NCBI GenBank assembly: GCA_031271165.1
Contig: JAISWF010000169.1
Location: 1-38,246, forward strand
Reading direction: 5' to 3'
Source: Deltaproteobacteria bacterium
GTDB lineage: Bacteria; Desulfobacterota; Desulfarculia; Adiutricales; Adiutricaceae
Length of the DNA stretch: 38,246 bases
Below are positions 16,183 through 24,299 of the stretch, in pieces. Position numbers and translations under genes: made by a program. The notes beneath the pieces are model-generated. The model was not told the origin of the DNA. It saw only the letters and a list, made by a program, of their open reading frames with translations, and ran no database searches. The stretch's first letter is position 1; every line of letters begins with the position of its first letter.

Positions 16183-16839
16183 ATGGCGAAAAACGATCCC
16201 CTCAAGACCAGTATTTTGGCCGCCAAAATCATACCCAACGTCAGCATTGACCTGGCCAAAGATCTGGGCCTTAAGCCAGGCGTCAAAAGTCTTGGTCTGG
16301 TGACTACCGACTGCGACGATGTCACTTACACCGCCTTAGACGAGGCCACCAAAATGGCCGATGTCGAGGTAATCTATGCCAAGAGCTTTTATGGTGGCGC
16401 GGCTAACGCCAACACCAAGCTGGCCGGTGAAATCTTAGGCGTTCTCGGCGGTCCAAACCCGGCCGAAATCAGGAGCGGTTTAAACGCCCTGAAGGCCTTC
16501 ATTGAAAATGATGCCTGGTTTGTTTCGGCCAACGATGACAACACCATTATTTACTACGCCCACACTATATCCCGGACCGGAAGCTACCTGTCAAAAATCG
16601 CCGGGGTCCGGGAAGGCGAATCTCTGGCTTACCTGATCGCCCCGCCGCTTGAGGCGGTCTATGCCATTGATATGGCCCTGAAAGCCGCCGACGTCCGCAT
16701 GGCGGCTTTCTACGGCCCGCCCTCGGAAACCAACTTCGGTGGCGGTCTTTTAACCGGCAGTCAGTCGGCCTGCAAGGCCGCCTGCGAGGCCTTTGGTACT
16801 GCGGTGCAGTACGTAGCCGATAACCCCATCGCTTACTGA
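16183..16839 (+). CDS. eutL: EutL trimeric microcompartment shell protein
   Basis: A 218-residue protein (Salmonella EutL is 219) with AGGAAGGG before its ATG. EutL hallmarks include LGLVTTDCDDVTYTALDEATKMADVEV, SFYGGAANANTKLAGE, SANDDNTIIYYAHTISRTGSYLSK and ATPase-free tandem BMC halves ending ACEAFGTAVQ. Pseudohexameric EutL trimers form the large gated pores of the shell. It sits between the lyase subunits and the aldehyde dehydrogenase, the usual eut order. Confidence 0.96.
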   Translation: MAKNDPLKTSILAAKIIPNVSIDLAKDLGLKPGVKSLGLVTTDCDDVTYTALDEATKMADVEVIYAKSFYGGAANANTKLAGEILGVLGGPNPAEIRSGLNALKAFIENDAWFVSANDDNTIIYYAHTISRTGSYLSKIAGVREGESLAYLIAPPLEAVYAIDMALKAADVRMAAFYGPPSETNFGGGLLTGSQSACKAACEAFGTAVQYVADNPIAY

Positions 16840-16864
16840 CCACCACCCCCAGGGGGACCGCTAT

Positions 16865-18343
16865 ATGACCGTGGAAGTATTCGACCGGGATCTGCTCTCC
16901 ATTCAGGAGGCCAGGAACCTGGTCCAACGGGCTTCGGCCGCCCATGAGATCTACCGGGCCTTGGAGCAATCTGAGGTCGATCGAGCTGTTGCGGCGGTGG
17001 CTGCGGCCTGCGAGGCTGAAGCTGTGAGGCTGGCCAAAATGGCCAATGAGGAGACTGGGTTCGGCCGCTGGCCGGACAAGGTCCTTAAAAACCTTTTCGC
17101 CTCACGTCACGTTTATAATCACATCAAAGATATGAAAACCGTTGGTATCATCCGCGAGGACAAAGTCCAACGCTTTTTTGAGGTCGGAGTCCCGGTGGGT
17201 CTGGTTACAGCCTTAATTCCTTCTACCAACCCCACCTCGACCACTATTTTTAAGGCTCTGATCTCCCTTAAGGCCGGTTGTGCCGTCATCTTCTCCCCCC
17301 ATCCAGGGGCCCGCAACTGTATTTTGGAGACTGTTGCCATTATCCGGGGGGTTTTAAACGGGCTGGGACTGCCGGCCGACTTGGTGACCTCCCTGACTAA
17401 CCCGACCAAGGAAGGGACCGATACCCTCATGCGCCATCCGCGCATGAATTTAATACTGGCTACTGGCGGCAATGCTATGGTCCATGCGGCTTACAGTTCC
17501 GGGACGCCGGCTATCGGGGTGGGACCGGGCAACGGCCCAGCCTACATTGAAAAAAGTGCTGACATCCCCTTGGCCGTCAAACGGATCATGGATTCCAAAA
17601 CCTTTGACAACGGCACCATTTGCGCCTCTGAGCAGTCCATTGTCACCGAGACCTCCATCCGCAAAGAAGTTATGGACGAAGTCGGACGGCAGGGCGGCTA
17701 TTTCCTCCCGCCCGGAGACAGCGAGCGCTTGGAGCGTATTCTAATGGGTCCGGGCGGCACCATGAATGCCCGCTTGGTGGGCCGGACGGCCGACTATATT
17801 GCCAAGGCCGCCGGTATAACCATCCCCGCTGGAACCAGGGTCATTTTGGGGCAGGAAACCCGAGTCGGCGAAAAATTCCCTTATTCGAGGGAAAAACTCA
17901 TGCCGGTCCTGGGTTTCTATGTAGAAGATAACTGGGAAAAGGCCTGCCTCAAATGCATTGAGATTTTATCCCTTGAGGGAGCCGGCCACACGATGACCAT
18001 CCACTCGCAGGATGAAAAGGTGATCCGGGAATTCGGCCTTAAAAAACCGGTCTCCCGGCTCATTGTCAACGCTCCGGCTGCCTTGGCCGCCATTGGGGCG
18101 GCTTCCGCCCTGGCTCCCTCTCTGACTCTGGGCTGCGGGGCCATCGGCCACAACTCGACCTCCGATAACGTTGGTCCCCTCAATCTTATCAACATCCGCC
18201 GGGTCGCCTACGGCCTTAAGGAGCTAGATGAGCTTAAAGCCGGCCTCCCCGACGAAAACGTTTCCGCTGCCTCTAACCCCGCCATCTCTGGGGATGCTTT
18301 TGATCTTTTAGTCCGCAAGGTCATGGAACGTTTGGGTTATTGA
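16865..18343 (+). CDS. eutE: CoA-acylating acetaldehyde dehydrogenase EutE
   Basis: A 492-residue aldehyde dehydrogenase-superfamily protein with GGGGG upstream of its ATG. The acylating branch is indicated by ALIPSTNPTSTTIFKAL near residues 117-133 and by the active-site cysteine in FDNGTICASEQS. GVGPGNGPAYIE marks the nucleotide pocket. It oxidises the acetaldehyde made by EutBC to acetyl-CoA with NAD inside the compartment. It is somewhat longer than enterobacterial EutE (about 467), mainly at the N-terminus, where a helical segment could be a targeting peptide. PduP is the nearest alternative name; the operon context makes EutE the better call. Confidence 0.94.
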   Translation: MTVEVFDRDLLSIQEARNLVQRASAAHEIYRALEQSEVDRAVAAVAAACEAEAVRLAKMANEETGFGRWPDKVLKNLFASRHVYNHIKDMKTVGIIREDKVQRFFEVGVPVGLVTALIPSTNPTSTTIFKALISLKAGCAVIFSPHPGARNCILETVAIIRGVLNGLGLPADLVTSLTNPTKEGTDTLMRHPRMNLILATGGNAMVHAAYSSGTPAIGVGPGNGPAYIEKSADIPLAVKRIMDSKTFDNGTICASEQSIVTETSIRKEVMDEVGRQGGYFLPPGDSERLERILMGPGGTMNARLVGRTADYIAKAAGITIPAGTRVILGQETRVGEKFPYSREKLMPVLGFYVEDNWEKACLKCIEILSLEGAGHTMTIHSQDEKVIREFGLKKPVSRLIVNAPAALAAIGAASALAPSLTLGCGAIGHNSTSDNVGPLNLINIRRVAYGLKELDELKAGLPDENVSAASNPAISGDAFDLLVRKVMERLGY

Positions 18344-18357
18344 GGTCATGACCTCAA
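18340..18357 (+). other. 18-bp palindrome overlapping eutE stop
   Basis: TTGAGGTCATGACCTCAA is a perfect palindrome that contains the eutE TGA; as RNA it gives a 7-bp stem and 4-base loop. It lies upstream of the two highly expressed-type shell genes and could stabilise or process the transcript. Confidence 0.5.
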
Positions 18358-18566
18358 AAAGCTATTATTATCTTTTTGTTCGCCTGACCAGGCCGCAAAA
18401 GCCCTAAGGCGTCCAACTGCTCGGCTCTGATAATTGTTCCGGCTCAGCCGGAGAAATACTTTCCGCCGGTCACGGATCTTGAAAACCAACCGGCCAATAA
18501 CACGTTAAACACTGCGCCGCTACTCGCCGCTAAAGACCGGCCGGCGGCCTGATGGAGGATTCTAAA

Positions 18567-18881
18567 ATGGCTACAGCCAATCAACAAGCTCTGGGCTTAA
18601 TCGAAACCAAAGGTCTGGTGGGGGCCATTGAGGCGGCCGACGCCATGGTCAAGGCGGCTAACGTCACCCTCATCGGCAAAGTCCTGGTGGGCGGAGGTCT
18701 GGTAACTGTCATGGTCCGGGGCGACGTTGGAGCCGTCAAAGCGGCTACTGACGCCGGAGCCGCTGCGGCTGGCCGGGTTGGGGAACTCAAAAGCGTTCAT
18801 GTCATTCCCAGGCCTCACCAAGAAGTGGAATTTATCCTGCCGACTCTGGAAAGCAGTTCGCCGGCTCCAGCTAAAAGCTAA
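18567..18881 (+). CDS. eutM: EutM/PduA-type BMC shell hexamer (copy 1)
   Basis: A 104-residue single BMC domain from ATG 18567, with GGAGG eight bases upstream (an ATG at 18552 overlaps that site and is not used). [55 protein letters not shown] and [13 protein letters not shown] are the canonical EutM sequence. The central pore loop follows the GGG. It is probably a major facet tile of the shell. It is a close paralogue of the next gene, with a slightly longer C-terminal tail (SSSPAPAKS). Confidence 0.96.
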   Translation: MATANQQALGLIETKGLVGAIEAADAMVKAANVTLIGKVLVGGGLVTVMVRGDVGAVKAATDAGAAAAGRVGELKSVHVIPRPHQEVEFILPTLESSSPAPAKS

Positions 18882-18913
18882 CCGCGTGGAGCGACCATAT
18901 TTTTTATTTTATT

Positions 18914-18945
18914 GATAACCACCAAAATCTTTTTGGTTGGCTATC
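18914..18945 (+). other. Hairpin between the two eutM genes
   Basis: GATAACCACCAAAA pairs imperfectly with TTTTGGTTGGCTATC across a short loop. There is no following T tract. It belongs to the set of hairpins between eut genes. Confidence 0.4.
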
Positions 18946-19036
18946 ACAAGGCTCATAATTTACCCCTGGCTTCAGGGAGTTCTAGGCTTTTTAGCCCTTT
19001 ATTTTGGAAAAAATGAAAAAGAAGAGGACACTCATT

Positions 19037-19327
19037 ATGGCCGCAGATGCTCGGGCACTGGGTTTAATTGAGACCAAGGGTCTGGTCGGAGCCGTTGAGG
19101 CGGCCGACGCCATGGTCAAAGCCGCCAACGTCACTTTGATCGGACGGGTCATGGTCGGCGGAGGGCTAGTCACCGTTATGGTTCGCGGAGACGTTGGGGC
19201 GGTTAAAGCCGCTACCGATGCCGGGGCGGCCGCTGCCGGACGGGTGGGAGAACTTTTAAGCGTCCACGTCATCCCCAGACCTCACCCTGAGGTGGAGTTT
19301 ATCCTCCCCAAGCTCACGACCGCCTGA
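19037..19327 (+). CDS. eutM: EutM/PduA-type BMC shell hexamer (copy 2)
   Basis: A 96-residue BMC domain from ATG 19037, with AGAGGA upstream; in-frame residues before this have no family counterpart. It is nearly identical to copy 1 through the BMC core ([40 protein letters not shown]) and differs mainly in the pore-flanking [17 protein letters not shown] and in lacking the tail. This indicates a tandem duplication that allows mixed hexamers or facets. The codons differ more than the residues, so the duplication is not recent. Confidence 0.96.
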   Translation: MAADARALGLIETKGLVGAVEAADAMVKAANVTLIGRVMVGGGLVTVMVRGDVGAVKAATDAGAAAAGRVGELLSVHVIPRPHPEVEFILPKLTTA

Positions 19328-19347
19328 GGGCTTGACCAAGGGTATTG

Positions 19348-20325
19348 ATGACCAATAAGCCGCTCACTAAGGCCGAACCGCCAGAGCCTTCAGAACCGGA
19401 TAGGCCGCCGGGGGTTGGAATTTTTTTTCCAAAGCCGTCAGTTCAAACTGAGATCGATCCAGAGCATATTTTTGAGTTACCTAAAACCCAAAATAAAAAC
19501 GATCGCCTCTATCTGGACCAATTGGCTTGGAGCGAAAAACACTCCACTTCCATAGTCCCCGGAACCCCCATCCGGGTGGGCCTGGACTTGGGGACCGCCT
19601 CGGTGGTTCTGGTGGTGCTTGACAGCCGCAGCGAGCCTCTGGCCATGGCCAGGCAAAAGGCCAGCGTGGTCAGAGACGGGCTGGTGGTTGATTTTGCCGG
19701 CGCCCTCGCTATTGGCCGATTTTTACGGCAAACGACTGAAGAAGCCCTGGGCGTAAAACTTACCCGGGCCGCAATTGCCGTGCCGCCCGGCACCGGGGAG
19801 CGGGATGCGGCCACTCACTGCTACGTCTGTGAGGGAGCCGGTCTTGAAGTTGACCAAATTTTTGAGGAACCCACAGCGGCCAATTTTTTCTTGGGACTCA
19901 AAAATGGGGCGATTGCCGATTTGGGCGGCGGGACCACCGGAGCTGCGGTGTTAAGTGACCGTAAGCTTATCGCCTCCTTTGACGAACCCACCGGCGGGCA
20001 CCACCTGAGCCTGGTTCTGGCCGGCCATTTCAAATACTCACTGGAGCGAGCCGAAAATTTTAAGCTCGACCCGGTCAACCGCGACACCATCGCCCCGGTT
20101 GTAGCTCCGGTGCTTAGCAAAATGGGCCGGATCCTCAAAGACGGCTTGGCTGGCCATGACGTCCCCCTCCTATGTCTGGTGGGCGGCTCGGCTGCTGCCC
20201 CGGGGGCCGGTCCCATCATCGCCCAGGAAACGGGCCTACCGGTACAAGTGTTTTACCAGCCGGAGCTGATCACGCCGCTGGGTATCGCCATGGGCTGTAA
20301 TGAATACCCGGCTGAAAAACTTTAA
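19348..20325 (+). CDS. eutJ: EutJ, Hsp70/actin-fold chaperone-like protein
   Basis: About 325 residues from ATG 19348 (AAGGG upstream), longer than Salmonella EutJ (about 280) because of a proline-rich N-terminal extension of roughly 70 residues. The actin/Hsp70-like ATPase motifs are GLDLGTASVVLVVL (phosphate 1), IADLGGGTTGAAVL (phosphate 2) and CLVGGSAAAPGAGPII (adenosine). EutJ is a predicted chaperone for microcompartment enzymes; its exact client is not established. It follows eutM with 20 bases between. A palindromic hairpin follows its stop. Confidence 0.9.
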   Translation: MTNKPLTKAEPPEPSEPDRPPGVGIFFPKPSVQTEIDPEHIFELPKTQNKNDRLYLDQLAWSEKHSTSIVPGTPIRVGLDLGTASVVLVVLDSRSEPLAMARQKASVVRDGLVVDFAGALAIGRFLRQTTEEALGVKLTRAAIAVPPGTGERDAATHCYVCEGAGLEVDQIFEEPTAANFFLGLKNGAIADLGGGTTGAAVLSDRKLIASFDEPTGGHHLSLVLAGHFKYSLERAENFKLDPVNRDTIAPVVAPVLSKMGRILKDGLAGHDVPLLCLVGGSAAAPGAGPIIAQETGLPVQVFYQPELITPLGIAMGCNEYPAEKL

Positions 20326-20331
20326 AAAAAA

Positions 20332-20349
20332 CTCTAAATAAATTTAGAG
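20332..20349. other. Hairpin after eutJ
   Basis: CTCTAAAT-AA-ATTTAGAG is a perfect 8-bp inverted repeat seven bases after the eutJ stop. A T-rich run lies only on the minus-strand side, so it is not a plus-strand terminator. Confidence 0.4.
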
Positions 20350-20410
20350 GCCCTAAGATAACATCCTGATGGCCGAATTCCATTTATCTCGGCCGAAAGG
20401 GGCAAGCCAA

Positions 20411-21181
20411 GTGACTGTTAACGAGGAACTGGTTACTAAAATTACTGAGGAAATCTTCCGAAGGCTTTCGGCCGTCAGCTCTCCTCAAAAGGCTGGCCAG
20501 GCCAAAATTCCCGTCAGCACCGAACTTTTGGTCGTCGGACCGTTAGAAGTGCTCCCGACCGGTGTTGTTCAGGCCTTAAAGGACAATTTCCAGATTACCG
20601 TCATCGACTCCTTTGACCAGCCTGACGTTCCGGGGGCCCAGCTCCTAATGACCTCGCTGGGACTCCAGCCTCTGGTCCGAGTTCCTTACGGCGATGAGGG
20701 CTGCACCATCGAAGGCCGGGCTCTTCTGCGGGCTCTGCTTGAAGGCCGCCAGGCCGTAGTCTGGGACGGAGGTATTCAGTGGCGGCGCTACCAATGCACC
20801 GCCCCCAAGCTTTTAATCTCCGGGTACCTGGCCTCCGAGGCTGCCCTTAAGGGGGCTGGAGTCAGAATCGTTTCTGACTCAGCTATTTTAACCGCCCTTT
20901 CCAGTCCACCTTGCTGCCGGCCTAGTCAGGCGGGCATCAGTGGGGAAACTGGTCATCGCTCTGGGCCTGAGCTCCCGGCTTGGTCGGGGGCCGGCCAAAA
21001 AGACTTGGGCCAGGCCGCTCCGGCTGCGCCCTGCGGCGGCGGACGAGTCTTAACTGAGGCCAAGATTAAGCAGCTTTGCCCGACCGGTCCCGGCGTATTT
21101 ACTCTGGCTCCAGGCGACGTGCTGACCCCGCTGGCCCTTGATTATCTTTCGGCCAGCAAAATTGTAGTCAGAAAACCGTAA
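20411..21181 (+). CDS. Ethanolamine-operon conserved protein (TIGR02536-like)
   Basis: A protein of about 256 residues from GTG 20411 (VTVNEELVTKITEEIFRRL), with AGGGG upstream; an ATG at 20369 would add 14 residues but has no ribosome site. The N-terminal helix resembles an encapsulation peptide. The middle (LLVVGPLEVLPTGVVQALKDNF and VVWDGGIQWRRYQCTAPKLL) resembles uncharacterised proteins of eut microcompartment operons, often given as an ethanolamine utilization family without function. The C-terminus (GDVLTPLALDYLSASKIVV) resembles the N-terminal segment of EutT in this operon. Residues about 185-225 are a low-complexity linker rich in Pro, Gly and Ser. The function is unknown. Confidence 0.7.
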   Translation: MTVNEELVTKITEEIFRRLSAVSSPQKAGQAKIPVSTELLVVGPLEVLPTGVVQALKDNFQITVIDSFDQPDVPGAQLLMTSLGLQPLVRVPYGDEGCTIEGRALLRALLEGRQAVVWDGGIQWRRYQCTAPKLLISGYLASEAALKGAGVRIVSDSAILTALSSPPCCRPSQAGISGETGHRSGPELPAWSGAGQKDLGQAAPAAPCGGGRVLTEAKIKQLCPTGPGVFTLAPGDVLTPLALDYLSASKIVVRKP

Positions 21182-21190
21182 GGATTTAAT

Positions 21191-21463
21191 ATGATTATCG
21201 GCAAAGTACTGGGTAATGTCTGGGCCACCAAAAAAGATCCCAAATTAAACGGCCGCAAACTGTTGGTCATCAGAACTACCGGCACCGCAGGGGCGGAAAC
21301 GATTGTCGCTGTCGATACTATCGGGGCCGGTATCGGCGAGGACGTGCTGGTGACCAAAGGGAGTGTGGCCAGAAATTCCTTAGGCGACCGCGATAGTCCC
21401 ATTGATGCGGTGGTTATCGGCATCATCGACAGCCTGGAGGTCGACGAAAACCTCCTTAAGTAG
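21191..21463 (+). CDS. eutN: EutN/CcmL-type BMC vertex protein
   Basis: A 90-residue protein starting MIIGKVLGNVWATKKDPKLNG, the signature of pentameric BMC vertex proteins, with AAGGA upstream. GIGEDVLVTKGSVARN and PIDAVVIGIIDSLEV complete the beta-barrel fold. Pentamers close the corners of the polyhedral shell. The start is nine bases after the preceding stop. The gene ends in TAG, another amber used as ordinary stop. Confidence 0.95.
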   Translation: MIIGKVLGNVWATKKDPKLNGRKLLVIRTTGTAGAETIVAVDTIGAGIGEDVLVTKGSVARNSLGDRDSPIDAVVIGIIDSLEVDENLLK

Positions 21464-21541
21464 AATTTTGTCTGGCTTGGACGAGCCTCTCCCAGAACCA
21501 AAAACGGGAGCCTTTAGATCAAGGCTCTGGAGGACATAATA

Positions 21542-21997
21542 GTGATTGACAAAAAAGAATTGGAAGCCGTGGTCCGCAAAGTGCTTGAGGAGATGCGCTC
21601 TGAGGGAACCAAACCCTCAGCCGTTCCCGGCTGGAAAAAAATTGACCCCAGCGGCATCATGGGTATAAAGCTGCCGGAAGTCCATCCCGAGCCCTTTGAC
21701 ACCGGCAAAGCCGGCGACCGGGTCTTTTTAAAAGACGTCTCCGAACTCACCGAAAGTCCGCGTCTGGGCTTTGGGGTTATGGAAATGGACCGATCGGTAT
21801 TTAAGTGGACTCTCAATTATGACGAGGTCGACTACATAATTGAAGGGACCCTGGAAATACTCATTGACGGCCGGAAAGTTACCGGTAAAGCTGGGGAGGT
21901 TATTTTTATCCCGGCCCACTCGACCATTGAATTTTCCTCCCCGGGTTTTACCAGGTTTTTCTACGTGGTCTACCCGGCCAACTGGTATGAGCAGTAA
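21542..21997 (+). CDS. eutQ: EutQ-like cupin
   Basis: A 151-residue protein from GTG 21542, with GGAGG eight bases upstream. The first 20 residues (MIDKKELEAVVRKVLEEM) make an amphipathic helix like other encapsulation peptides. The cupin is seen in VDYIIEGTLEILIDGRKVTGKAGEVIFIPAHSTIEF, matching the EutQ barrel. It is shorter than Salmonella EutQ (229), lacking most of the region before the cupin. EutQ has been linked to acetate-kinase-like activity and compartment assembly in Salmonella; whether this short form does either is unknown. Confidence 0.85.
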   Translation: MIDKKELEAVVRKVLEEMRSEGTKPSAVPGWKKIDPSGIMGIKLPEVHPEPFDTGKAGDRVFLKDVSELTESPRLGFGVMEMDRSVFKWTLNYDEVDYIIEGTLEILIDGRKVTGKAGEVIFIPAHSTIEFSSPGFTRFFYVVYPANWYEQ

Positions 21998-22027
21998 AAA
22001 GAAATCTCCGACAAAGGCCGGTATACC

Positions 22028-22783
22028 ATGAAGGTACTTACGGAAACCGAACTTAGACGAATCCTGATGGACCGGACCGTTCCGGCTTGGACCGTACCAC
22101 CGGGCACGGTCCTGACCCCGGCAGCGGTGGATTTTCTTAAAGAACGCGGCATCCGCATCGTCTGCCAGGAGCCGGGCTCGGGAGTCCTTGATGCCAAATT
22201 TCAGCCGCTACCGCCGGGTTCCTTTATCGGTCCTGACGGTGAGGTTTACGATCACAAACCTGAGGCCATGACCCATCTGACCGGCCGGCGGCTGGTCGCT
22301 AAAAACCATCCGGTCATCATTTGGCGCGGCAGGCTCGACAGCTTATGCGCCTCCATAATTAATGCCCAGCTGACCGGAATTGACTGCGGACGTGAGGATT
22401 TTGTCTCCGATCTCGAAGAGATCTTGGAATTTGTTAGGGCTCTTCTGCCGGCCGAGCTCCGGGGGAAGCCGGTACCGCAGTTTTTACTGGCTGGTCTTGA
22501 TGCCCAAGCCGTCCGCGAAAGAAGCCACAATCCTCAAAAATTTTTCGGGCATTCCCACATGAAATCCACTTGCCGGATGGGCCCGCTGCCGGTAGCCTTA
22601 AACCTGCTGCGAACCATGGTCCGGGAGACGGAACTGGCCGCTGCCACCGCCTTCATTGATTCTGACGGGCACTGCTCCCGTGAGGACATTGTCATGGCTT
22701 TAAACCGGCTGTCGAGCCTATTTTACGTTCTGATGTTCAAATATTTACCGGCTGGGTTTACCCCAGAAAGTTCGGGGATCTAA
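22028..22783 (+). CDS. eutT: EutT-type cob(I)alamin adenosyltransferase
   Basis: A 251-residue protein with a weak ribosome site. The N-terminus (LTETELRRILMDR, then PPGTVLTPAAVDFLKERGIRIV) and the C-terminal helical part (LLRTMVRETELAAATAFI, then ALNRLSSLFYVLMFKYL) match EutT, which makes adenosylcobalamin for EutBC from cob(I)alamin and ATP. The HX11CCX2C metal-binding motif of Salmonella EutT is absent: residues 50-85 contain no CC pair. It is therefore probably of the metal-independent type (inference). It is followed by eutA and pduS, which complete a cofactor-maintenance set. Confidence 0.9.
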   Translation: MKVLTETELRRILMDRTVPAWTVPPGTVLTPAAVDFLKERGIRIVCQEPGSGVLDAKFQPLPPGSFIGPDGEVYDHKPEAMTHLTGRRLVAKNHPVIIWRGRLDSLCASIINAQLTGIDCGREDFVSDLEEILEFVRALLPAELRGKPVPQFLLAGLDAQAVRERSHNPQKFFGHSHMKSTCRMGPLPVALNLLRTMVRETELAAATAFIDSDGHCSREDIVMALNRLSSLFYVLMFKYLPAGFTPESSGI

Positions 22784-22813
22784 CTTAACCAGCCATATAG
22801 GGGAAAACCGACT

Positions 22814-24262
22814 TTGACCGAGTCCATCGTCAGCGTGGGTATTGACCTGGGCACCACTACCACCCAGGTTATTTTCAGCCGCCTCACCGTCGAAAACATC
22901 GCTGGAGCGGCTAGCGTCCCTCGCATCCAAATTGTGGACAAAAAAATTATCCACCAAGGCCAGATCCGTTTCACTCCGCTTCTGGACCGCTCGGTCATTG
23001 ATGCCGAGGGAGTTTTGGCCATTGTCAACGAAGAATATGCCGCCGCCGGCTTTACCCCGGCTGACGTTTCAGCCGGGGCGGTTATCATCACCGGGGAGAC
23101 GGCCAAAAAGCAAAACAGCGAAAAAGTATTGAGTACCTTAAGCGGTCTGGCCGGGGATTTTGTGGTGGCCACGGCCGGAAGTGATTTGGAATCGGTTTTG
23201 GCCGGACGCGGAGCCGGGACGGCCGAGCTGAGCCGGCAAAACCCAGGCCGACCCCTGGCCAACCTCGACATCGGAGGCGGGACCACCAACACGGCCATTT
23301 TTTTGGATGGTCAGCCCATGGACACCTCGTGCCTGGACATCGGGGGCCGGCAAATCATTGTCGATCCTCAAAGCCGGCGCCTGACCTTTGTCTCCCCGAA
23401 AGTGGCCGCCTTGGCCGCTAAAAGAGGATTTACATTAACCCAAGGGGCTCAGGCTGATCTAGCCGTCTTAAATCAAGTTTGCGACTCTCTAGCTTCCGTC
23501 ATGGCTCAGTCCCTGGGTTTAGCCGACGGTGCCCCGGAAGATCTTGAACTGTTTCTAACCGCCCACCCGCTCAGAAAAAGCTGGCAGCTTGGCGGACTGA
23601 CCTTTTCCGGAGGGGTGGCCGATTTTATTTACGGTTCTGAAGAAAACCCTGAACCCTTCCGTTACGGCGATATTGGCCCTCTTTTGGGTCTGGCGGTCTT
23701 AAGGTCCAAGGATTTTTCCGCCGTTAAAATTCTGACCCCTAAAGAGACCATCCGGGCCACCGTCGTCGGGGCCGGCTCCAACGCTTTGGAGCTCAGCGGC
23801 TCAACCGTTACCATCACTGACCCAGGTGTTTTGCCGCTTAAAAATCTCCCGATTTTAAAGCTTACAACCGATGACGAGGCTGATGATTATAAATATTTTA
23901 GTTCCCGCCTGGCGGCCAAGCTCTCTTGGTACCGCGAAGTTGAAAGCGGAAGCTACCAACCCCTGGCCGTAGCTTTTAAGGGCATCAAAAACCCCTCTTA
24001 CGAGCAGGTGCTTGAACTGCGCAGCGCCCTAATAGAGGGCCTTGATTATTACCTTTCCAAAAACGATCTGCTGGTGGTGATCATTGAGGAAGACATGGCC
24101 AAGAGCTTGGGCCAAGCCCTCCGAACGAGTCTTCCCCGCAAGACCATCATCTCCCTTGATTCGGTCAAGGTGGAAAACGGCGATTACATCGACATCGGCC
24201 TACCGGTAGCTGCCGGACGTGTGGTCCCGGTGATCGTCAAAACCCTGGTCTTTGGCCGCTGA
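22814..24262 (+). CDS. eutA: EutA, reactivating factor for ethanolamine ammonia-lyase
   Basis: A 482-residue protein from TTG 22814 (GGGGAAA upstream). The N-terminal ATPase motif GIDLGTTTTQVIFS and the second phosphate motif LDIGGGTTNTAIF place it in the actin/Hsp70-like EutA family. GVADFIYGSE and the ETIRATVVGAGS region are also EutA-like. It releases damaged cobalamin from EutBC at the cost of ATP so the lyase can bind fresh adenosylcobalamin. It ends 38 bases before the pduS start. Confidence 0.94.
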   Translation: MTESIVSVGIDLGTTTTQVIFSRLTVENIAGAASVPRIQIVDKKIIHQGQIRFTPLLDRSVIDAEGVLAIVNEEYAAAGFTPADVSAGAVIITGETAKKQNSEKVLSTLSGLAGDFVVATAGSDLESVLAGRGAGTAELSRQNPGRPLANLDIGGGTTNTAIFLDGQPMDTSCLDIGGRQIIVDPQSRRLTFVSPKVAALAAKRGFTLTQGAQADLAVLNQVCDSLASVMAQSLGLADGAPEDLELFLTAHPLRKSWQLGGLTFSGGVADFIYGSEENPEPFRYGDIGPLLGLAVLRSKDFSAVKILTPKETIRATVVGAGSNALELSGSTVTITDPGVLPLKNLPILKLTTDDEADDYKYFSSRLAAKLSWYREVESGSYQPLAVAFKGIKNPSYEQVLELRSALIEGLDYYLSKNDLLVVIIEEDMAKSLGQALRTSLPRKTIISLDSVKVENGDYIDIGLPVAAGRVVPVIVKTLVFGR

Positions 24263-24299
24263 CCCGGTCACTCCTCGAAAAGAGAACGCTCAAGTGCCC

